A stretch of DNA of 64,000 nt. Origin: Litoreibacter albidus (GTDB lineage Bacteria; Pseudomonadota; Alphaproteobacteria; Rhodobacterales; Rhodobacteraceae). Every line of letters begins with the position of its first letter. Positions within the stretch are counted from its first letter, which is position 1. The notes beneath the pieces were generated by a model. It saw nothing but the letters and a program-made list of their open reading frames with translations, did no database searches and was not told the origin of the DNA. The position numbers were made by a program, and so were the translations under genes. Below, piece after piece: positions 8,303 through 17,464 of the stretch. Location: the NCBI RefSeq assembly GCF_900107015.1, contig NZ_FNOI01000005.1:1-64000 (forward strand). The letters are read 5' to 3'.

Positions 8303-9466
8303 ATGGCTAAAATCACTGAAATTGAAGACCTGAAACGCATCTACAAGCGGCGCACGCCGAAGATGTTCTACGACTATTGCGAAAGCGGCAGCTGGACAGA
8401 GCAGACCTTCCGCGAGAACTCCTCCGACTTTGACCTAATCAAACTGCGCCAGCGCGTGGCGGTTGATATGACGGGGCGCAGCACCTCCAGCCAGATGATC
8501 GGGCAAGATGTTGCTATGCCTGTGGCATTGGCCCCCGTCGGCTCCACCGGCATGCAGCATGCGGACGGTGAAATCCTCGCCGCCAAAGCGGCAGAAAAGT
8601 TCGGAGTGCCATTCACCCTGTCCACCATGTCCGTGTGCTCCATTGAGGACGTGGCAGAAAACACCAGCGCGCCGTTCTGGTTCCAGCTTTACGTGATGAA
8701 AGACCGCGAGTTCACCAAACGCGCCATCCAGCGCGCCAAGGATGCCGGATGCTCCGCCTTGGTACTGACGCTGGACTTGCAGATCTTGGGCCAGCGCCAC
8801 AAGGACATCAAAAACGGCCTGTCCATTCCCATCAAGCTGGCCCCGCACACCGTCTTTGATCTGGCGACCAAATGGCGTTGGGGGCTGCAAATGCTGCAAA
8901 CCAAACGCCACAGCTTTGGCAATATCGTGGGTCACATCGACGGCATTACCGACATGAGCTCCCTGTCCGTCTGGGCCGCCGAAAGCTTCGATCCGAAGCT
9001 TGACTGGGACTACGTCAAAGAAATCAAAGACCTTTGGGGCGGGCCACTGATCCTCAAGGGCATCTTGGACGCCGACGACGCCAAAATGGCCTTGAACGTC
9101 GGGGCGGATGCGATTGTGGTCTCCAACCACGGCGGGCGGCAGTTGGACGGAGCGATGTCTTCCATCAAGGCGCTGCCGTCGATCATGGACGCGGTGGGCG
9201 ACAAAATCGAAGTACATCTGGACAGCGGCATTCGCTCCGGTCAGGACGTGCTGAAGGCGCTGGCGATGGGCGCCACGGGCACCTTCATCGGGCGCGCCTT
9301 TATCTACGGGCTGGGCGCGATGGGGCAACACGGCGTGGAGGAGGCGTTGCGCGTCATTCACACGGAGTTGGACACGACGATGGCCCTCTGCGGGGAGCGG
9401 AAAGTGCAGGACTTGGGCAAGCACAACCTGCTGGTCCCGCGCGACTTCTATGGTGATTGGGCCTAA
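8303..9466 (+). CDS. lldD: FMN-dependent alpha-hydroxy-acid dehydrogenase, probably L-lactate dehydrogenase
   Basis: The 387-residue protein is a member of the FMN alpha-hydroxy-acid oxidase family (glycolate oxidase, lactate dehydrogenase, mandelate dehydrogenase). The active-site His-Gly-Gly-Arg is in SNHGGRQLDGA, the FMN-stabilising Lys is in LILKGIL, and the phosphate-binding GRAF loop reads FIGRAFIYGL. No long hydrophobic anchor is present, although such enzymes usually associate with the membrane and pass electrons to quinone. The ATG at 8303 has an AAGGG site and fits family N-termini better than an ATG 21 bases upstream, which lies inside the operator. Specificity for L-lactate over other 2-hydroxy acids is inferred. 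Confidence 0.88.
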   Translation: MAKITEIEDLKRIYKRRTPKMFYDYCESGSWTEQTFRENSSDFDLIKLRQRVAVDMTGRSTSSQMIGQDVAMPVALAPVGSTGMQHADGEILAAKAAEKFGVPFTLSTMSVCSIEDVAENTSAPFWFQLYVMKDREFTKRAIQRAKDAGCSALVLTLDLQILGQRHKDIKNGLSIPIKLAPHTVFDLATKWRWGLQMLQTKRHSFGNIVGHIDGITDMSSLSVWAAESFDPKLDWDYVKEIKDLWGGPLILKGILDADDAKMALNVGADAIVVSNHGGRQLDGAMSSIKALPSIMDAVGDKIEVHLDSGIRSGQDVLKALAMGATGTFIGRAFIYGLGAMGQHGVEEALRVIHTELDTTMALCGERKVQDLGKHNLLVPRDFYGDWA

Positions 9467-9467
9467 G

Positions 9468-10601
9468 CTAAGCGCCCCGCGACCGCAGCACCGCAACCAG
9501 CGGCCACACCACCAACAGCAACAGCGCGACCGCCGCGAAGGCGGCGCGCAACCCGAACCCTTGCGAGATCAACCCCATCAAGGTGGGCGCAATGAAGAAG
9601 CCCAGAAATCCAAGCACAGCCGTCCGCGATATCGCCACCGTGCGCAGCGCAGGCGGCACTAACCGCCCAACCAGCGCCAGCCCAAGCGGGCCAATCACCG
9701 ATATGCCCAAGCCCATAATGCCGAACCCGACATAAGCCACCAGCGGCGCAGGGGCCAAAACAACGAGCACGGTGCCCGCCACAGCCACGGTCACGGCGCC
9801 CAGAACAACGCGGGTGTCGCTCAACCGCTCGCTTACTGCCTGCCCGCTAAAGCGGCCAACCGCCATGGTGAGGCCCAGCATTGCGGGGCCCAACGCGCCC
9901 TCTGCGGCACTGCCCCCCAAGGTGCGCTCCAGATGCAGCGCCGACCATGCCTCCACGGCAGCCTCCGACATGAAGGCGATCAGAACAACCGCGCCGCATA
10001 ACGCCACAATGCCCCACGGCAGCGTGCCGGCCACGCCCTCGCCCCTTGCATCGTGCGGGGTCATCTGCAACCTGCGGGCCAGCAGCAAAACCAGCAGCCC
10101 CAAGACTGCAAAGACAACAAAAGGCTGCACCGATGCCGCCCGCGCCGATCCGGTGGCAAGCGCGCCCACCGCATAGGCCAGCGAAAACATGCCGTGGTTC
10201 GCGTTCATCAAGGGTCGCTTTGAGTGCGCCTCCAGCTCCGACACGCGGGCGTTCATGATCACATCCGTCAGCCCCGACGCCATCCCGCAACACAGCATCG
10301 CCCCGAAGAACGCCGCAGGGCTTGTAGCCAAGCCTGGCAGCAAGAACGCCCCCGCCAAAAGCGCGGCGCAGACCCCCATGGACCACCGCCCCAACGCACG
10401 GTCGACAGTCGGCGCGATCCACATGGTGGTGGCCAACCCGCAGGCCGTGCCAAGCAGCAGCATGCCGAACAGCGCGTCCCCCGCGCCCGTTTGGGCTTTC
10501 AGCTGCGGAACGAAGGCGGCAAAACTGCCCCAATAGAGACCCAAAATGGCGAAGGCCAAGGCGGGGACATGCGACAGACGAAGGGCGTTTAATACGGACA
10601 T
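9468..10601 (-). CDS. MFS transporter
   Basis: The 377-residue protein has twelve hydrophobic segments and the small-residue-rich texture of the major facilitator superfamily. The cytoplasmic loop between segments 2 and 3 is degenerate (DRALGRW). It resembles the sugar/fucose-permease-like group of MFS proteins in alphaproteobacteria, but no substrate can be inferred. The ATG at 10601 is preferred over an in-frame ATG 90 bases upstream, because it begins directly before the first membrane segment. Its stop lies two bases from the lldD stop (9466), so the two genes converge. Confidence 0.8.
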   Translation of the reverse strand: MSVLNALRLSHVPALAFAILGLYWGSFAAFVPQLKAQTGAGDALFGMLLLGTACGLATTMWIAPTVDRALGRWSMGVCAALLAGAFLLPGLATSPAAFFGAMLCCGMASGLTDVIMNARVSELEAHSKRPLMNANHGMFSLAYAVGALATGSARAASVQPFVVFAVLGLLVLLLARRLQMTPHDARGEGVAGTLPWGIVALCGAVVLIAFMSEAAVEAWSALHLERTLGGSAAEGALGPAMLGLTMAVGRFSGQAVSERLSDTRVVLGAVTVAVAGTVLVVLAPAPLVAYVGFGIMGLGISVIGPLGLALVGRLVPPALRTVAISRTAVLGFLGFFIAPTLMGLISQGFGLRAAFAAVALLLLVVWPLVAVLRSRGA

Positions 10602-10751
10602 GCGCCAAGCGCTATTCCGAACGCTTTGGACTGACAATCCAAAAGCGTATGAAACCCCTTTCCAAACAGGCGATTCCCTCCTATACGGCACTCTTCACGC
10701 GGCCCGACACCCTTGGAGGCAGCCGCACCCATTTAACAAAGGAATATAGTC

Positions 10752-11402
10752 ATGGCTGGTAAGATCCCTGATCTTGAAGTTCAGACACGCGCGGGGACGG
10801 GCAAGGGGGCCGCTCGCGCAGCACGCCGTAACGGCATGGTGCCAGGTATCGTTTATGGTGGTGGCGAAGACCCACAACCTATTCAGATCCCGTTCAACGG
10901 ACTGTTGAAGCAGCTGCGCGCCGGACGCTTCATGTCCACGCTGCAGAACATGAAAATCGAAGGCCAAGACGACGTCCGCGTCATCTGCCGCAACGTGCAG
11001 CGCGATCTGGTTAAAGATCTGCCAACACACATCGACTTCATGCGCCTGCGCCGCACCACAAAAATCGCTCTGTTCATCCACGTGGATGTTGTGGGCGAAG
11101 ACGTATCCCCTGGCCTGAAAAAAGGCGGCGTTCTGACGCTGGTACGTCCTGAGGTAGAACTGGTTGTGACTGCTGGTGACATCCCTGAAAGCATCACCAT
11201 CGACGTCTCCGAGACTGAAGTTGGCGAAAACATCACGATCTCTTCCGTGAAACTGCCAGAAGGCGCGAAAGCCACAATCGACCGTGACTTCGTGATCGCA
11301 ACGCTCTCCGCTCCATCCAGCCTCAAATCCGCAGGCGACGATGAAGACGAAGCAGCAGAGGGCGAAGACGCTCCAGAAGCAGAAGCAGCCGCGGAGGAGT
11401 AA
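10752..11402 (+). CDS. rplY: 50S ribosomal protein L25 (CTC/TL5 form)
   Basis: At 216 residues this is the long CTC/TL5 type: an N-terminal 5S-rRNA-binding beta-barrel (about 1-95), a C-terminal beta domain (about 100-185, with [13 protein letters not shown]) and an acidic Glu/Ala-rich tail. AAAGGA seven bases upstream sets the start. The gene is transcribed alone from a 150-base leader and ends in a strong hairpin terminator. In most roseobacters pth follows rplY; here pth lies about 9 kb downstream on the same strand, which suggests that 11.5-20.5 kb was inserted between them. Confidence 0.97.
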   Translation: MAGKIPDLEVQTRAGTGKGAARAARRNGMVPGIVYGGGEDPQPIQIPFNGLLKQLRAGRFMSTLQNMKIEGQDDVRVICRNVQRDLVKDLPTHIDFMRLRRTTKIALFIHVDVVGEDVSPGLKKGGVLTLVRPEVELVVTAGDIPESITIDVSETEVGENITISSVKLPEGAKATIDRDFVIATLSAPSSLKSAGDDEDEAAEGEDAPEAEAAAEE

Positions 11403-11430
11403 TCCTCCCCCGCTTCATGCGACGACATTG

Positions 11431-11461
11431 AAACGCGCGGCCTTAACGGGCTGCGCGTTTT
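11431..11461 (+). terminator. Rho-independent terminator of rplY
   Basis: An 8-bp perfect stem (AAACGCGC/GCGCGTTT) extended by four more pairs encloses a loop TTAACG and runs into TTTT. It begins 28 bases after the rplY stop. Confidence 0.85.
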
Positions 11462-11502
11462 GCGTTTGTGCTTAGGTTTCGGGGCTTGAGTTTCGGGGGA
11501 CG

Positions 11503-12204
11503 TCAGTCTTCTTGGGTACCCACAAACATCCGGTCTTTGGCGGCCGTGATGTGGTGGCGCATCGTCGCTTGTGCAACCTCTGGTTGCTTCAAGCGGATCG
11601 CGTCAAGCACCGCGCGGTGCTCTGCCAGCACCAGTTCTTGGCGCACGGGGGTATCCAGCAACGTCAGGGACCGCGACAGCTTCACGCCATAGGCGATTTG
11701 CTCGCTCAGGGATTCCAGCACCGAGGAGAAGAACGGGTTCTTTGCCGCCCGCGCGACCGACAGATGCAACGCTTGGTCGGCGTCAACGCCAAGGGCGTTT
11801 TGCTGATAGCTCTGCTCCATCACCTGATAGGCCGCATCCATCGCCGCCAAGTCCTCATCATCACGTCGCCGCGCCGCCCAAGCGGCTGCAGCGCCCTCAA
11901 CGTCAATACGAAACTCGTAGCAGCGCTGAACATCGGACACCGATTCAAGTGGCACAAAGCTGATCAACTCACGGTCAGGGCGGCGTAGGACATAGCTCCC
12001 CGAACCACGGCGCGACTGCACGATCCCGTCGTCGCGAAGCCGCGACAACGCTCCGCGCACAACAGGCCGCGAAACACCGAAGCTTTCCGCCAGCATGTCC
12101 TCAGTGGGCAACCGGCTGTGCACCGGATATTCCTCTTCGAGGATCTTCGTCAAAAGCTGATCGTAGACCTGATCGGCCAATGAGGGTCGCCGTGTCTCTG
12201 ACAA
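11503..12204 (-). CDS. GntR-family regulator, FadR subfamily
   Basis: The winged helix-turn-helix is at residues about 8-75 (LPTEDMLAESFGVSRPVVRGAL, then GSGSYVL). The C-terminal FCD domain (about 90-220) has metal-binding histidines in LHLSVARAA and MRHHITAAKD. AAGGAG six bases upstream points to a TTG start at 12204, giving 233 residues; the ATG at 12282 has no such site. It is the last gene of the same-strand RraA-dehydrogenase-tctCBA array and very probably controls it in response to a carboxylic acid. It could be read with tctA or from its own promoter in the 136-base gap. Confidence 0.88.
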   Translation of the reverse strand: MSETRRPSLADQVYDQLLTKILEEEYPVHSRLPTEDMLAESFGVSRPVVRGALSRLRDDGIVQSRRGSGSYVLRRPDRELISFVPLESVSDVQRCYEFRIDVEGAAAAWAARRRDDEDLAAMDAAYQVMEQSYQQNALGVDADQALHLSVARAAKNPFFSSVLESLSEQIAYGVKLSRSLTLLDTPVRQELVLAEHRAVLDAIRLKQPEVAQATMRHHITAAKDRMFVGTQED

Positions 12205-12340
12205 CGTGATCTCCTTGCTTGTGGGCTGCGTGCACGTAGCGCCCTTTATAAACCGCGATGGATTAAAAGACAGGGGCACCACGCGCGAGGCTACAATAAG
12301 TGTGGCCGCCCCATCTAAGGAAACGGCCAGACAACGCCCC

Positions 12341-13867
12341 CTAATCGGCCTTGGCGGCGACAGGCGCCTGCGCGGGCTTTCGGATCACCAAGAAATAGAC
12401 AAACACCAGCGTCAGCGCGACAAAGAACAGGCTGTCAGGATTGGTAAAGAAAGTCGTCGGATCGCCGTTAGACAAGGCCAAGGAACGCCGTAAGAACTCC
12501 TCCAGATTTGGACCCAGAATGTAGCCCAACAGCATGGTGATCACCGGAAAGCCGTTGCGCCGCAGGTAGAAGGCCAAAACCCCCATCCCCAGCGCCATGA
12601 ACATCTGGAAGGTTGAGTAGGTCGCGACGTAGCTCCCCACGACCGCCAAAAGTGCGATCACGGCATAGAGCACATCCTTACGCACCGACACGATCTTGAT
12701 GAAATACGGCCCGATCATCCAAAGTGTCAACGGGATCAACACCACCGCGCTGAACAGCAACGCCGCCAGCATCGGGGCAATCAGGCCCGCTTGATCCGAC
12801 ATCAGTTGCGGCCCCGGCTGGATGCCGTTGATCACCAGAACGCCCAGCATAATCGCAGTAATCGGGTCACCTGGAATGCCAAAGGTCAGCATCGGCACCA
12901 TGGCCCCGCCACACACCGCGTTGTTGGCACTCTCCGATGCGGCGATACCCTGCGGGTTGCCCCTACCAAATGTCTCCGGCTCGGACGATGTGCGTACGGT
13001 TTCGGTATAGGCAAGGAACGACCCCATTGAGCCACCAGCGCCCGGCAATGTGCCAACGAAGTAACCGATCAGGCAGGACTTGAAGTAGCAGCCAAAACCG
13101 ATCTTGCGGATGTCGGCCAAGGGCGGCAGGAAATCGCGGCGGCGGATTTTCACCTTCTTGACCGCTTCGGTCGCGGCGCTGATGTCGATGCGCGCGCTTG
13201 CCTGCGTCATGACTTCGGCAATAGCAAAGGTGCCGATGATCACCGGCATCAGGTCGATCCCAGCGGTCAGGCTGGAATAACCATAGGTAAAGCGGGTAAT
13301 CGGCTCCATCGCGTCAAGCCCGACAGTCGCCAGCATCAAGCCGATACAGGCAGCCAAACCAGCCTGCGGAATACGGCCGCGCTGCGCGATCACCACGACA
13401 ATCAACGCGAAGGCCAGAAGCGAGAACTTGCCCGTGGTCTTCACCAAAAGCGACAGCTCCGCCACGAAAGGTGCAACAGCAATCAGCAGCAACGCCCCCA
13501 CTGCACCGCCAAACATAGAGCCAAGCGCCGCATGCCCAAGCGCCAATGCGCCCTTGCCTTGACGCTGCATCGGATACCCGTCAAGCGCGGTCATCATGGA
13601 GGACGGCGCGCCCGGAATGTTGATCGTTGTGGCCGTGATAGAGCCACCGCACATGCCCGCCATATAGATGCTGGCGCAGGCCATCAGTGCGGTCTCCACG
13701 CTAAGCGAATAGGTCAGCGGCAATAGCAGCGCCATCGCTAGCGTCGCCGTCAGCCCCGGAATGGCGGCAAAGATGGTGCCGATCACGAAGCCGAGGATCA
13801 CATAGGTAAAGTTGACCGGATCAGCGAGCAGGGAAAAGCTGCTGAAAACGAGGTAAATGAAGTCCAT
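12341..13867 (-). CDS. tctA: Tripartite tricarboxylate transporter, large permease subunit (TctA)
   Basis: The 508-residue protein has about twelve membrane segments. It shows the two TctA signature loops, IPGLTATLAMALLLPLTY with GGSITATTINIPGAPSS, and LPGAGGSMGSFLAYTE with ESANNAVCGGAMVP. This is the main channel of a cation-driven importer that uses a periplasmic binding protein. Its start lies three bases after the tctB stop. The substrate is unknown; the neighbouring RraA and semialdehyde-dehydrogenase genes suggest a sugar acid or hydroxylated carboxylate. Confidence 0.95.
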   Translation of the reverse strand: MDFIYLVFSSFSLLADPVNFTYVILGFVIGTIFAAIPGLTATLAMALLLPLTYSLSVETALMACASIYMAGMCGGSITATTINIPGAPSSMMTALDGYPMQRQGKGALALGHAALGSMFGGAVGALLLIAVAPFVAELSLLVKTTGKFSLLAFALIVVVIAQRGRIPQAGLAACIGLMLATVGLDAMEPITRFTYGYSSLTAGIDLMPVIIGTFAIAEVMTQASARIDISAATEAVKKVKIRRRDFLPPLADIRKIGFGCYFKSCLIGYFVGTLPGAGGSMGSFLAYTETVRTSSEPETFGRGNPQGIAASESANNAVCGGAMVPMLTFGIPGDPITAIMLGVLVINGIQPGPQLMSDQAGLIAPMLAALLFSAVVLIPLTLWMIGPYFIKIVSVRKDVLYAVIALLAVVGSYVATYSTFQMFMALGMGVLAFYLRRNGFPVITMLLGYILGPNLEEFLRRSLALSNGDPTTFFTNPDSLFFVALTLVFVYFLVIRKPAQAPVAAKAD

Positions 13868-13870
13868 GAT

Positions 13871-14329
13871 CTAACCCCACAGCGTCGGGAGGCGGACCCC
13901 GAACAATTGCTGAAACATGACATAGGCAACCGCGACGATTGCGACAGCGATGGCGGCCTTGATCACCAATTTCTCAAGCGTCGAGAACAGCAAGATCAAC
14001 GCAAAGACGAACAGGCTGGAGGACAGGAAATACCCCAACGGCTTGAACGCCACGATGTAGAGGAAGATCGCCGCCACCACCCAAAGGTGGGTGTAACTCC
14101 CCCCCTCGTCAGATGATGGTGCGGTGTCCTGCTCCGGCTTGGCCCGCAGCGCCTGCACGATAAGGATGCTACAAAAGACAATCGCCATAGCGCCCACAAG
14201 GGTTGGGAAGAATGCGGGCGTCAGCCCGCTGTCGGCAATCGGGGCGCCCAAACTCAGGGCCGTAATCAAATAGCCAACAGACACTGCAAGAGTGACGTAT
14301 AGAAATACCATTTGCCTGTTTAAGAGCAT
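13871..14329 (-). CDS. tctB: Tripartite tricarboxylate transporter, small membrane subunit (TctB)
   Basis: The 152-residue protein has four predicted membrane segments (about 7-25, 40-58, 80-100 and 110-135), the standard size and layout of TctB. The linker between segments 2 and 3 is hydrophilic. GGGAGAAG precedes the ATG at 14329. It pairs with TctA in the membrane complex. It is separated from tctC by 82 bases that hold a strong hairpin, and joined to tctA almost without a gap. Confidence 0.9.
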   Translation of the reverse strand: MLLNRQMVFLYVTLAVSVGYLITALSLGAPIADSGLTPAFFPTLVGAMAIVFCSILIVQALRAKPEQDTAPSSDEGGSYTHLWVVAAIFLYIVAFKPLGYFLSSSLFVFALILLFSTLEKLVIKAAIAVAIVAVAYVMFQQLFGVRLPTLWG

Positions 14330-14364
14330 CGTCTTCTCCCAAGGTGGTGTGATGCGGCGCCAAA

Positions 14365-14399
14365 GCCATGCCTCCGACCTATAAGGGCGAAGGCATGGC
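14365..14399 (-). terminator. Intercistronic hairpin between tctC and tctB (partial terminator)
   Basis: Perfect 8-bp arms GCCATGCC/GGCATGGC enclose a 19-base loop between the two genes, with a run of A/T just outside the stem. Such hairpins often lower expression of the membrane subunits relative to the abundant binding protein. Confidence 0.55.
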
Positions 14400-14411
14400 C
14401 ATTTTGAAAGC

Positions 14412-15377
14412 TTAGAGTTCCAGCTCGTCCATCAGCGCGAACGTCTTGGCTTGAAGCTCGTCAACCCAAGTGTCGACATCGCCGGACCCCAGCCAATCGG
14501 CGGTCACACCAACTTGCGCCAACCAGTCTTGGAACTCTGCGGTGTCGTAAGCCGCCTTAAAGGTCGTCTCCAAGGTTTCCACCGCGTCGTCCGGCGTGTT
14601 CGCCGGAGCCGCCAGCACGATGAAACTGCCGGTTTGCAGGTCGTGGCCTTTGGATTTCAGCGTCGGCACGTCCGTGTAGGTTGCGTTTTGCACCCCCGTC
14701 AGCTCTACCACGCCTTTGGCATCGCCGGACGCAAGAAGACCGCTGAAATCACCAAGGCTGGAGATCGCGGCGTCCAACTCACCCGACAGCAACGCTTCGG
14801 CTTCAGCACTAGAGGAGCCAGCATAAGTGATGACGTTGAAATCCACGTCGAGCAGCTTTTCCAACTGCATCGCCGACAGATACGGGCCAGAGCCCTTAGG
14901 CGCCACGCCGATACGCACTTGGCCAGGGTTTTCCTTGGCACGCGCAATCAGGTCCTCGTAGCTTTCAATACCCGATAGCTTGGAGACGACAATCGCATCG
15001 GCCTCCGACGTGATACGCGCGATCAGCTTCATGTTGTCGAGCGAATAACCCGGCACCATCTCGCCGCGCGGCAGCGTGATAACGCTGTCGTATGTCAGCA
15101 CGCCAACGGTGTGCCCGTCTGGGCGCGCGTTCGACATCTGAACCAACCCTGTCGCGGTGACCGCACCCGCGATATTTTCCACGTAGATGGATTTGGGCAG
15201 GTCTTGCTCGGCGATGTTGCTGATCTTGCGAGAGATCGCATCCGCGCCGCCACCAGCGGGCCATGGGACGATCAGGCGAACGTCACGGGTTGGGAAATCC
15301 GCAGCGGCTACAGCCGTGCCGATAACAGTCGCGCCAAGTGCAATGCCGAATGTGGCTTTCAAGCTTTTGTAAAACAT
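14412..15377 (-). CDS. tctC: Tripartite tricarboxylate transporter substrate-binding protein (TctC)
   Basis: The 321-residue periplasmic protein has a Sec signal peptide (MFYKSLKATFGIALG, cut near AVAA-ADFP). The mature start RDVRLIVPWPAGGGAD is the classic TctC/Bug-receptor motif that forms the beta1-alpha1 carboxylate-pinching loop. The second motif, about residues 130-150, is RIGVAPKGSGPY. AGGAGG lies ahead of the ATG at 15377; the 180-base in-frame extension upstream reads as non-coding. It delivers substrate to TctAB. Confidence 0.95.
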   Translation of the reverse strand: MFYKSLKATFGIALGATVIGTAVAAADFPTRDVRLIVPWPAGGGADAISRKISNIAEQDLPKSIYVENIAGAVTATGLVQMSNARPDGHTVGVLTYDSVITLPRGEMVPGYSLDNMKLIARITSEADAIVVSKLSGIESYEDLIARAKENPGQVRIGVAPKGSGPYLSAMQLEKLLDVDFNVITYAGSSSAEAEALLSGELDAAISSLGDFSGLLASGDAKGVVELTGVQNATYTDVPTLKSKGHDLQTGSFIVLAAPANTPDDAVETLETTFKAAYDTAEFQDWLAQVGVTADWLGSGDVDTWVDELQAKTFALMDELEL

Positions 15378-15941
15378 AGATCTGTTCCTCCTATACAGAT
15401 GTCGTGTGCCAGACAGGGCTGGCGTCCTCCGGCGTCGATTGGTCCCGCAAAGCTGTGCTTTGCCGGTTCGACACCATGAATGATGATCGTGTTGTCGTCG
15501 TAGGATTGCGCCGTGAGCCAGTTCGGCCCGCTGATACGTGATCGTGGCAAGGACCAACGGCTTTGGGTGCTACATGCACCCCGCTTCGGCCCTGCTCTGC
15601 GCGTGGAAACACGGTCACATGTGCCTCCGATACAGCTGTTACAATCCTCCGTTTCGTCTCGATATTCGCTTCACCGAACGCCCCCAGACAGGGACAGGAT
15701 CGTTGAAACTTAGGTCACGTTAGGTAGTTAATATTTACAAATCAACACAAATTTTACTGTAATATCGGTTTTTTCGTACGAATTTCTCTAATATTTGTTC
15801 ACTAATAGCACAAATATCGGCAAAACCAGCCAAATTCGCGCACTCAAACGATCTGCCGCGCAAAAGTTGTAAACTCACTGGCCCCGAAAGCCCTCTCATC
15901 AGCCCGCCACCATTGGGACGGGCTGACGCACTACGCGACTG
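15378..15941. other. Intergenic region between the dehydrogenase gene and tctC
   Basis: About 560 bases contain a GC-rich half next to tctC (15384-15720) and a strongly AT-rich half (15721-15850) that should hold the tctCBA promoter. A 27-bp inverted repeat lies in the AT-rich part. No gene is supported. Confidence 0.5.
15791..15817. promoter_or_regulatory. Inverted repeat in the AT-rich upstream region of tctCBA
   Basis: Arms ATATTTGT (15791-15798) and ACAAATAT (15810-15817) flank an 11-base spacer. A single copy of AATATTTGT also occurs at 18298-18306, upstream of the RraA-like gene. It is a candidate binding site for the GntR protein coded at 11503-12204. Confidence 0.35.
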
Positions 15942-17462
15942 TTAGCCCGCCTGAAGGTCGGTGGGCAGCAAAGCCTCGGGCAGGTTCTGATAGCAGACAG
16001 GCCGCAAGAACCGCCGGATCGACAGGGTACCGACAGACGTCGCACCGAAGTTGGTCGACGCCGGATATGGCCCGCCGTGAACCATCGCATCCGACACCTC
16101 AACGCCAGTAGGGAAGCCGTTGGCCAGCACCCGTCCGGCCATCTGCTCAAGCACCGGCAACAGCGCGCGCGCAAGATCAATGTCGCCGTCGTCCATTTGC
16201 AACGTCGCCGTCAGCTGCCCCTTGAAGCTCGCGGCAACGGCCTGCATCTGCGCAGTATTCTTGACGCGGATCACCAGACCCAACGGGCCGAACACTTCTT
16301 CCGACAACGCGTCGTTGCCCATCCAGTCTTCGGCCGAGACGTCAAACAGATACGGCGCGGCAGACCGTCCTTCGCAGGTGGTGCTCAGCAGGGACTTCAC
16401 CCCCGCCCCCTCGGACACGCGGCGCGCGCCGTCGCGGTAGGCATCGGCCATTCCATCAGTCAGCATGGTCTGCGCGGCAACCGCCTCAAGGGCCTCGCGG
16501 GCGGCGTTGACAAATGCATCCGCCTCCGGCCCGTCCACCACGATCGCAATGCCTGGGTTGGTGCAGAACTGGCCGGCGCCCATCGTCAGGCTTCCGGCCC
16601 AGCCAGCCCCCAGATTGGCCCCACGCGCCGCGGCTGCGTCAGGTAGCACAAACATCGGATTAACGCTGCCCAACTCCCCAAAGAACGGGATCGGCTCAGG
16701 GCGTTTGGCGCAAAGATCAAACAACGCGCGCCCGCCACCAAGGCTCCCCGTGAAGCCGACAGCTTTGATACGCGGATCGGTGACCAGCGCTTCGCCAACC
16801 GCACGGCTGCCGCCTTGCACAAGGCTAAAAATGCCCCCGTCCATGCCAAGCTTGTCTAACGCGGCAGCAATAGCGTCGCCGACGATCTCGCCCGTGCCGG
16901 GGTGTGCGCCGTGGCCTTTGACCACGACCGGACAGCCAGCCGCCAGCGCCGCTGCGGTGTCACCACCTGCGGTAGAAAACGCCAGCGGGAAATTCGAAGC
17001 ACCGAACACGGCAACCGGACCAATCGGGCGTTGCATCATCCGCAGATCAGGGCGCGGCGCGGGCAGACGATCCGGCAGCGCCGCATCGTGGCGGCGGTCA
17101 AGGTAGGCACCGTCGCGGATGTGGCTCGCAAACAGGCGCAACTGGCCAGTGGTTCGGCCCCGCTCGCCCTCAAGGCGCGCCGCAGGCAGGCCCGTTTCAG
17201 ACGTGCCGATTTCGGTGATCTGATCACCACGGGCGTCGATCTCATCCGCGATGGTGTCCAACAGCACCGCGCGCACCTCACGCGAGGTGGCCGCGAAACC
17301 TGTGAACGCCGCCTGCGCTGCGGCGCAGGCTTCTGCCACCAGTTCGGGTGAGCCCGCCGAGTACGCGAAACCGTCGCCAGTGGCCGGATCAGAAGAGAAT
17401 TTAGCGTCGGCACTGACGCGCTTGCCTGCAATCAGGTGGTCGCCATGTGGGGTAAAAGTCAT
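15942..17462 (-). CDS. Aldehyde dehydrogenase, alpha-ketoglutaric-semialdehyde dehydrogenase type
   Basis: The 506-residue protein has the ALDH fold. The catalytic Cys is in GAGQFCTNPG and the general-base Glu in FFGELGSVNP, with the NAD-binding segment GPVAVFGASNFPLAF. The ELGSVNP/QFCTNPG pair is characteristic of the ketoglutaric semialdehyde dehydrogenases that oxidise 2,5-dioxopentanoate to 2-oxoglutarate at the end of sugar-acid and hydroxyproline breakdown. The start ATG at 17462 lies two bases after the stop of the RraA-like gene, so the two are translationally coupled. Substrate is inferred from the family and the neighbours. Confidence 0.85.
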   Translation of the reverse strand: MTFTPHGDHLIAGKRVSADAKFSSDPATGDGFAYSAGSPELVAEACAAAQAAFTGFAATSREVRAVLLDTIADEIDARGDQITEIGTSETGLPAARLEGERGRTTGQLRLFASHIRDGAYLDRRHDAALPDRLPAPRPDLRMMQRPIGPVAVFGASNFPLAFSTAGGDTAAALAAGCPVVVKGHGAHPGTGEIVGDAIAAALDKLGMDGGIFSLVQGGSRAVGEALVTDPRIKAVGFTGSLGGGRALFDLCAKRPEPIPFFGELGSVNPMFVLPDAAAARGANLGAGWAGSLTMGAGQFCTNPGIAIVVDGPEADAFVNAAREALEAVAAQTMLTDGMADAYRDGARRVSEGAGVKSLLSTTCEGRSAAPYLFDVSAEDWMGNDALSEEVFGPLGLVIRVKNTAQMQAVAASFKGQLTATLQMDDGDIDLARALLPVLEQMAGRVLANGFPTGVEVSDAMVHGGPYPASTNFGATSVGTLSIRRFLRPVCYQNLPEALLPTDLQAG

Positions 17463-17464
17463 GT

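Noticed and set aside
8435-9496. 353-codon open frame antisense to lldD
   Set aside because: It lies opposite a gene with intact FMN-site motifs and reads as shadow sequence.
10602-10751. A riboswitch-like leader before rplY
   Set aside because: Some short complementary pieces exist, but no known leader pattern could be recognised.
15378-15557. 60-residue N-terminal extension of TctC
   Set aside because: The signal peptide begins at 15377 with AGGAGG upstream; the extension is basic, non-conserved-looking sequence.
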